Positions 7,601 to 9,639 of a DNA stretch of 9,639 nt are shown here, in pieces. The stretch covers positions 1 to 9,639 of the forward strand of contig CAINXK010000422.1 in the NCBI GenBank assembly GCA_903854805.1. The letters are read 5' to 3'. Origin of the DNA: an uncultured Anaerolineae bacterium (lineage in GTDB: Bacteria > Chloroflexota > Anaerolineae > Anaerolineales > Villigracilaceae). Made by a program: the position numbers and the translations under genes. Numbering within the stretch: position 1 is the first letter of the stretch; the number at the start of each line of letters is the position of its first letter. The notes beneath the pieces were generated by a model. The model searched no databases. It was not told where the DNA came from and was given only the letters and a program-made list of their open reading frames with translations.

Positions 7601-7666
7601 TTCCTCGCGGAAGAGCTTGATAACGCGGTTCTGTGTCTGGCGTTCAGGTTGGCCGATGGGTGTCAT
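4616..7666 (-). CDS. hsdR: Type I restriction enzyme, R (endonuclease/translocase) subunit
   Basis: The 1016-aa product is full length for HsdR. The start is the ATG at 7666, ten bases after the upstream gene's stop, with the ribosome binding site AGAGGA. A longer in-frame start at 7759 would overlap the previous gene and add 31 residues with no HsdR character. The N-terminal nuclease domain shows the PD-(D/E)XK core as RPDLVLYLNG (Asp134) and LELKK (Glu148, Lys150). Superfamily 2 helicase motifs follow: Walker A TQGSGKS (275-281), DECH box (383-386), TGTP (410-413), LLTGFDAPP (626-634) and QAICRVNR (651-658). The C-terminal third is helical and would dock on the methylase core. HsdR hydrolyses ATP to pull DNA past the HsdM2-HsdS complex and cuts far from the recognition site. 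All visible key residues are intact, so the subunit is probably active. Confidence 0.97.
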   Translation of the reverse strand: MTPIGQPERQTQNRVIKLFREELGYRYLGDRSDYDNSNIWEDQLSAWLMKSGYNPAQVSAALNKLHREADNHNRKLYGNNQAVYSLLRYGVPVMTEAGKVTETVRLVNWDEPEKNDFAIAEEVTLKGNYERRPDLVLYLNGLAIGVLELKKSSVSIGDGIRQNLSNQQPEFNAWFFSTVQIVFAGNDSEGLQYGSILTPEKYFLKWKEDEQDNNRYKLDKYLLKLCNKPRLLELIHDFVLFDNGIKKLPRTHQYFGIKAAQKHVREKRGGIIWHTQGSGKSIVMVLLAKWILENNPQARVAIITDRDELDKQIERVFSEAGEQIKRTNSGRDLMQQLGQAHPRLLCSLVHKFGKQGVDDFEAYIKELGNLPSQTVGEVFVFVDECHRSQSGKLHRAMKAIMPNAVFIGFTGTPLLMKDKQTSLEVFGGYIHTYKFSEGVDDGIILDLVYEARNIDQRLGSKNKIDAWFEAKTRGLNDWQKAELKKQWSTLQNVLSSKSRIERVVSDIIFDFSTKPRLSSERGNAILVASSIYEACKYFELFQKTPFKDRCAVVTSYNPYIGDVTLEETGEHSETRKQFIYSTYKKLLEGVEARPGMTETETYEERAKALFTREPASMKLLIVVDKLLTGFDAPPCTYLYIDKPMQDHGLFQAICRVNRLDGEDKDFGYIVDYKDLFSNVEEAIEVYTSELDHSTGGADPDVLLLDRLKKGKEQLDTALEALDLLCEPVEHPRGELEHIHYFCGNTEIASDLQEHEPQRVQLYKSAVSLLRAYANISDELDKAGYSSGDVYRIKTKLEHYTNLREIIRKASGETLDLKAYEADMRHLIDTYIEADEPRKISPFDNIGLLELITKIGIAEAISTRLGEMKGNKGAIAETIQNNVRRKIIKEHLNDPAFYDKMSSLLDQIIADLRANAIKYEEFLQRIAGLASQVQAGHTQETPSSLDTPAKRALWSNLDQDEMLALQIDEAVRRVKPDDFRGVQVKENIIKKAIYPLLGNDLSKVDRVYRIVEAQKEY

Positions 7667-7676
7667 GCTTGTCCTC

Positions 7677-8687
7677 TTAAATATTGTACAACGCCTGGTA
7701 CCACGCAACCCACTGTTCAAGCGCGGGATCATGCAGCCCAGATGCGGCGGCAAGGACATCTGCGGATGTAAAGGTTGTAAACCCCGGGTTGTTATTGATC
7801 AACTCGCGGTATTGCTGCAGCGTTCCTTCAAGCTGTGTATTTGCGGGGTGCTTGACCACTGAAAACGTGACATGCTTGTATGGCTGTTGCTCATCATGTT
7901 CAATACTGAGCGCCATCAACTGGTTGCGCCACAATTGGTTCATGCCTTCCTTGAAGGGGCAATGCTGGTGGAGTGCATGATTTGCAAAAAACTCCTGGTT
8001 GGCTTCAGTGATCTTCCAATAATTATATTTGTTCACGTGATGGTAAAAGCAATAATCTTTATTTTGTAAAATTTCTATAAATGATCTGCTGCAATCATGG
8101 CCTGGTTTTTTGCTGTGGCTTTTGGCACCACCGCACAGTGTAAATTCTTTTTCTGTCAGTTTGTGCTCAATCATCCACAGGCACAGCTCGTTTTGGTGAT
8201 TATGGTAAGCGATGGCTATATCCGTATCGGTTCCGGTCATTTTGTTTTTGTCGTTCAGACTACCATAAGGCTCATCCCAAAATTCGATGCGATAACCATT
8301 GTCAAGCTGGGAGGTAGCCAGGCTGGCAAAATCAGGTTTTAGTTTGGAAAATACCTGGCTGGCTTCCGGGCTTTGCAGGATCGGAAGGAATAAATTAATA
8401 TTTGCAGCCTGAGAACTGGCAACATGGTTGAAGTACTTGTGAATATGGAATGGAAATTTTTGCAGGTGTTCCATAGCCATTGCAACAATGCCAGGGTAAA
8501 GCATCGGGAAAGTTTCCTTGTACTCAGCCGGAAACATGGTGTCATAAACAACATCACCCACGCACCCAGGCTCAAGGCTTATATTTTCCCACTTCCATTC
8601 GATCAGATGCACATACATATCAAACTGGAAGGGATTAAGCATCCCCGGCAGCTTATACTCTTTCCCGTTAATCGTATGTATTGCCAT
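7677..8687 (-). CDS. Uncharacterised PD-(D/E)XK-like nuclease with a four-cysteine region
   Basis: The product is 336 aa with no signal peptide or membrane segment. A nuclease-like core is visible: GTDTDIAIAYH (Asp154/Asp156), a short turn, then the strand LCLWMIEHKLTEKEF with Glu174-x-Lys176, matching the D...ExK pattern of restriction-endonuclease-fold enzymes. Four cysteines follow (185, 199, 213, 243), in FTLCGGAKS, HDCSRSF, DYCFYHH and QHCPFKEGMNQLWRNQ. They could hold a zinc ion or an iron-sulfur cluster. I recall similar 'IEHKLTE...CGG...CPF..G..QL.RNQ' patterns in putative restriction endonucleases labelled PGN_0703-like, but cannot confirm the family. The gene lies between hsdS and hsdR, its stop overlapping the hsdR ribosome binding site region, so it is made with the restriction system. 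Its own ribosome binding site (GGTGATGA) is weak. The base composition looks more AT-rich than hsdR. It could be an accessory nuclease or a passenger gene. Confidence 0.75.
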   Translation of the reverse strand: MAIHTINGKEYKLPGMLNPFQFDMYVHLIEWKWENISLEPGCVGDVVYDTMFPAEYKETFPMLYPGIVAMAMEHLQKFPFHIHKYFNHVASSQAANINLFLPILQSPEASQVFSKLKPDFASLATSQLDNGYRIEFWDEPYGSLNDKNKMTGTDTDIAIAYHNHQNELCLWMIEHKLTEKEFTLCGGAKSHSKKPGHDCSRSFIEILQNKDYCFYHHVNKYNYWKITEANQEFFANHALHQHCPFKEGMNQLWRNQLMALSIEHDEQQPYKHVTFSVVKHPANTQLEGTLQQYRELINNNPGFTTFTSADVLAAASGLHDPALEQWVAWYQALYNI

Positions 8688-8710
8688 TCATCACCACGCC
8701 TTCACAATGA

Positions 8711-8857
8711 ATTACCTGATTTATTGTCTTAACCGGGATTTGCTTGATTATCCTGATTTACCTGATTTTTGTCTTAACCGCGATTTGCTTGATTATCTTG
8801 ATTGACCTGATTTTAAAATCAAGCTAATCCTGTAATCCTTCCAATCAAGGTTAAGAC
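8711..8857. repeat. Repeat block A: two direct units and one inverted unit
   Basis: Unit 1 (8726-8770) and unit 2 (8771-8814) each begin GTCTTAACCG and end CCTGATTTT; a partial unit end precedes them (8711-8725). The third unit (8815-8857) runs in reverse, beginning AAAATCAA and ending GGTTAAGAC, so units 2 and 3 can fold into a hairpin of about 43-bp arms with several mismatches. Within a unit a 9-bp sub-pattern (roughly YTGATTWNC) recurs. The block follows the GxxExxY gene's stop codon by 7 bp on the minus strand. Block B at 9251-9403 has the same design and orientation. Confidence 0.9.
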
Positions 8858-8864
8858 ATCATGG

Positions 8865-9236
8865 TCAGATCTTATTATTATGCACTCTCTTAAATTGTAA
8901 ACTCTTTGCTCCAAAATTGATCAACAAACCAATCTTCATCTTGTAAGCCTCGAGATAATTGATTGCCTGCGCCAGATGCACATCTTCCAATTGAATGACA
9001 GCCTTCAATTCCACCATGATGACATTCTCGACAAAGAAATCCACCCGGCGCGTACCAATCTGTTGGCCTCGATAAAAGATTTCCATTTCCTTCTCGCGCT
9101 CAAACGCAAGATTGTGGAACGGCATTTCAATTTCCATGGCACGCTGGTAAATCACTTCTTGAAAGCCATTACCCAGCCCCGTATGGACCTTCATAGCCGC
9201 TGCGATGATACGACTGGTCAATTCTTCATGTTCCAT
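8865..9236 (-). CDS. GxxExxY family protein
   Basis: The product is 123 aa from the ATG at 9236; a GTG one codon upstream is an alternative start and the ribosome binding site is poor (GGTGGTG). The name-giving motif is GFQEVIY (residues 24-30), within the conserved HTGLGNGFQEVIYQRAME. Further family features are YRGQQIGTRRVDFFVEN and VELKA, giving Asp66, Glu76 and Lys78, the D...ExK spacing of the PD-(D/E)XK nuclease fold, followed by AQAINYLEAYK and LLINFGAKSLQFKRV near the C-terminus. The length is normal for the family (about 120-130 aa). Its biochemical role is not known; nuclease activity is inferred from motifs. The gene is bracketed by repeat blocks A and B and sits inside a type I restriction operon, which fits insertion of a mobile repeat-gene cassette. 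Confidence 0.92.
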   Translation of the reverse strand: MEHEELTSRIIAAAMKVHTGLGNGFQEVIYQRAMEIEMPFHNLAFEREKEMEIFYRGQQIGTRRVDFFVENVIMVELKAVIQLEDVHLAQAINYLEAYKMKIGLLINFGAKSLQFKRVHNNKI

Positions 9237-9250
9237 CACACCACCATAAC

Positions 9251-9403
9251 CTTGATTTACCTGATTTTTTGTCTTAACCGGGATTTGCTTGATTATCTTG
9301 ATTGACCTGATTTTCTGTCTTAACCGCGATTTGCTTGATTATCCTGATTTACCTGATTTTAAAATCAAGGTAATCCTGTAATCTTTAAAATCAAGGTTAA
9401 GAC
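9251..9403. repeat. Repeat block B: two direct units and one inverted unit
   Basis: A partial unit end (9251-9270) is followed by unit 1 (9271-9316), unit 2 (9317-9360) and an inverted unit (9361-9403), the same order and orientation as block A. Units 2 and 3 meet at TTTTAAAA and can form a long imperfect hairpin. The outer seven bases of the inverted unit include the stop codon of hsdS (9397-9399), so the repeat reaches into the coding sequence. Block A and block B are about 0.5 kb apart and enclose only the GxxExxY gene. Confidence 0.9.
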
Positions 9404-9639
9404 ACCAACCTCACCTTCCCCGTCAACAACTCCTGCATCATCCCGGCCTTTACCGCTCGCGCCTTGGACAGTTTGCCCTCCAGCGCCGCGATCTCTTTAT
9501 CCATGTCACTCAGGATTTCCGCGATGGCGGTTTGTTCGGCAATTGTCGCCGGTGTCTTATATACAAAATTCACGAAATCTTTTTGGTAAAGATGATTGAT
9601 GGTTGAACCTGCGCTTAACTGACCAAGAAACTCGATAAA
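9397..9639 (-). CDS. hsdS: Type I restriction enzyme specificity subunit, C-terminal part
   Basis: Eighty codons to the stop are in the window; the gene continues to the right. The segment EQTAIAEILSDMDKEIAALE (about 35-54 in the visible part) followed by KLSKARAVKAGMMQELLTGKVRL is the standard end of HsdS: the second conserved coiled-coil region and the 'K.GMMQ.LLTGK.RL' tail. The upstream visible residues (SAGSTINHLYQKDF..F) are the end of the second target recognition domain. HsdS reads the split DNA target and bridges two HsdM subunits and HsdR. The final codons VS-stop lie in the last bases of repeat block B, so the repeat may have replaced the original few C-terminal residues. The DNA target cannot be judged from this fragment. 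Confidence 0.95.
   Translation of the reverse strand, partial: FIEFLGQLSAGSTINHLYQKDFVNFVYKTPATIAEQTAIAEILSDMDKEIAALEGKLSKARAVKAGMMQELLTGKVRLVS

Noticed and set aside
7667..7759. A longer HsdR start at 7759
   Set aside because: It would overlap the preceding gene by 83 bp and add 31 residues unlike any HsdR. The ATG at 7666 has a proper ribosome binding site.
8711..9403. CRISPR array
   Set aside because: The units are adjacent with no unique spacers, and every third unit is inverted. Only three units occur per block and a gene lies between the blocks.

Overview
The window looks like chromosomal DNA from a member of the Chloroflexota, probably an Anaerolineae-type organism. This is an inference from style: three lipoproteins carry a lipobox followed by long Thr/Pro linkers of the TPTPTP type, GC content is moderate, and the flanks are rich in defence genes. 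Every gene I can support lies on the minus strand. The one exception is a dead transposase remnant on the plus strand. No RNA gene or CRISPR array was seen.

Left part (1-900). The first 189 bases are the N-terminus of a minus-strand gene that runs off the window, of a type often found in front of restriction endonuclease domains. It has a strong ribosome binding site and an upstream palindrome. A stretch without genes follows. It holds one copy of a 47-bp repeat and a roughly 0.4-kb, internally deleted, frameshifted remnant of an IS630-family insertion sequence.

Secreted lipoprotein block (899-3439). On the minus strand the order is a TolB-like beta-propeller lipoprotein (3439 to 2339), a second copy of the 47-bp repeat, a helical lipoprotein (2216 to 1644) and, one base later, a lipoprotein with a probable beta-rich C-terminal domain (1642 to 899). 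A sigma70-like promoter lies ahead of the propeller gene.

Spacer (3440-3900). It holds that promoter, an AT-rich inverted repeat that may end transcription from the right-hand operon, and a 45-codon ORF that looks like the broken start of another gene.

Defence block (3900-9639). This is the downstream part of a type I restriction-modification operon, read right to left: hsdS (only its C-terminus is in the window), a GxxExxY-family small protein, a 336-residue protein with a PD-(D/E)XK-like nuclease signature and four downstream cysteines, hsdR (1016 aa), and a YgjP-type zinc metallopeptidase coupled to hsdR through a TGATG overlap. hsdM is not in the window and is expected to the right. The GxxExxY gene sits between two similar blocks of repeats, each with two direct copies and one inverted copy of a 43-46 bp unit. 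The stop codon of hsdS lies inside the right-hand block. The most interesting points are this repeat-gene-repeat cassette inside a restriction operon and the uncharacterised nuclease-like gene between hsdS and hsdR.
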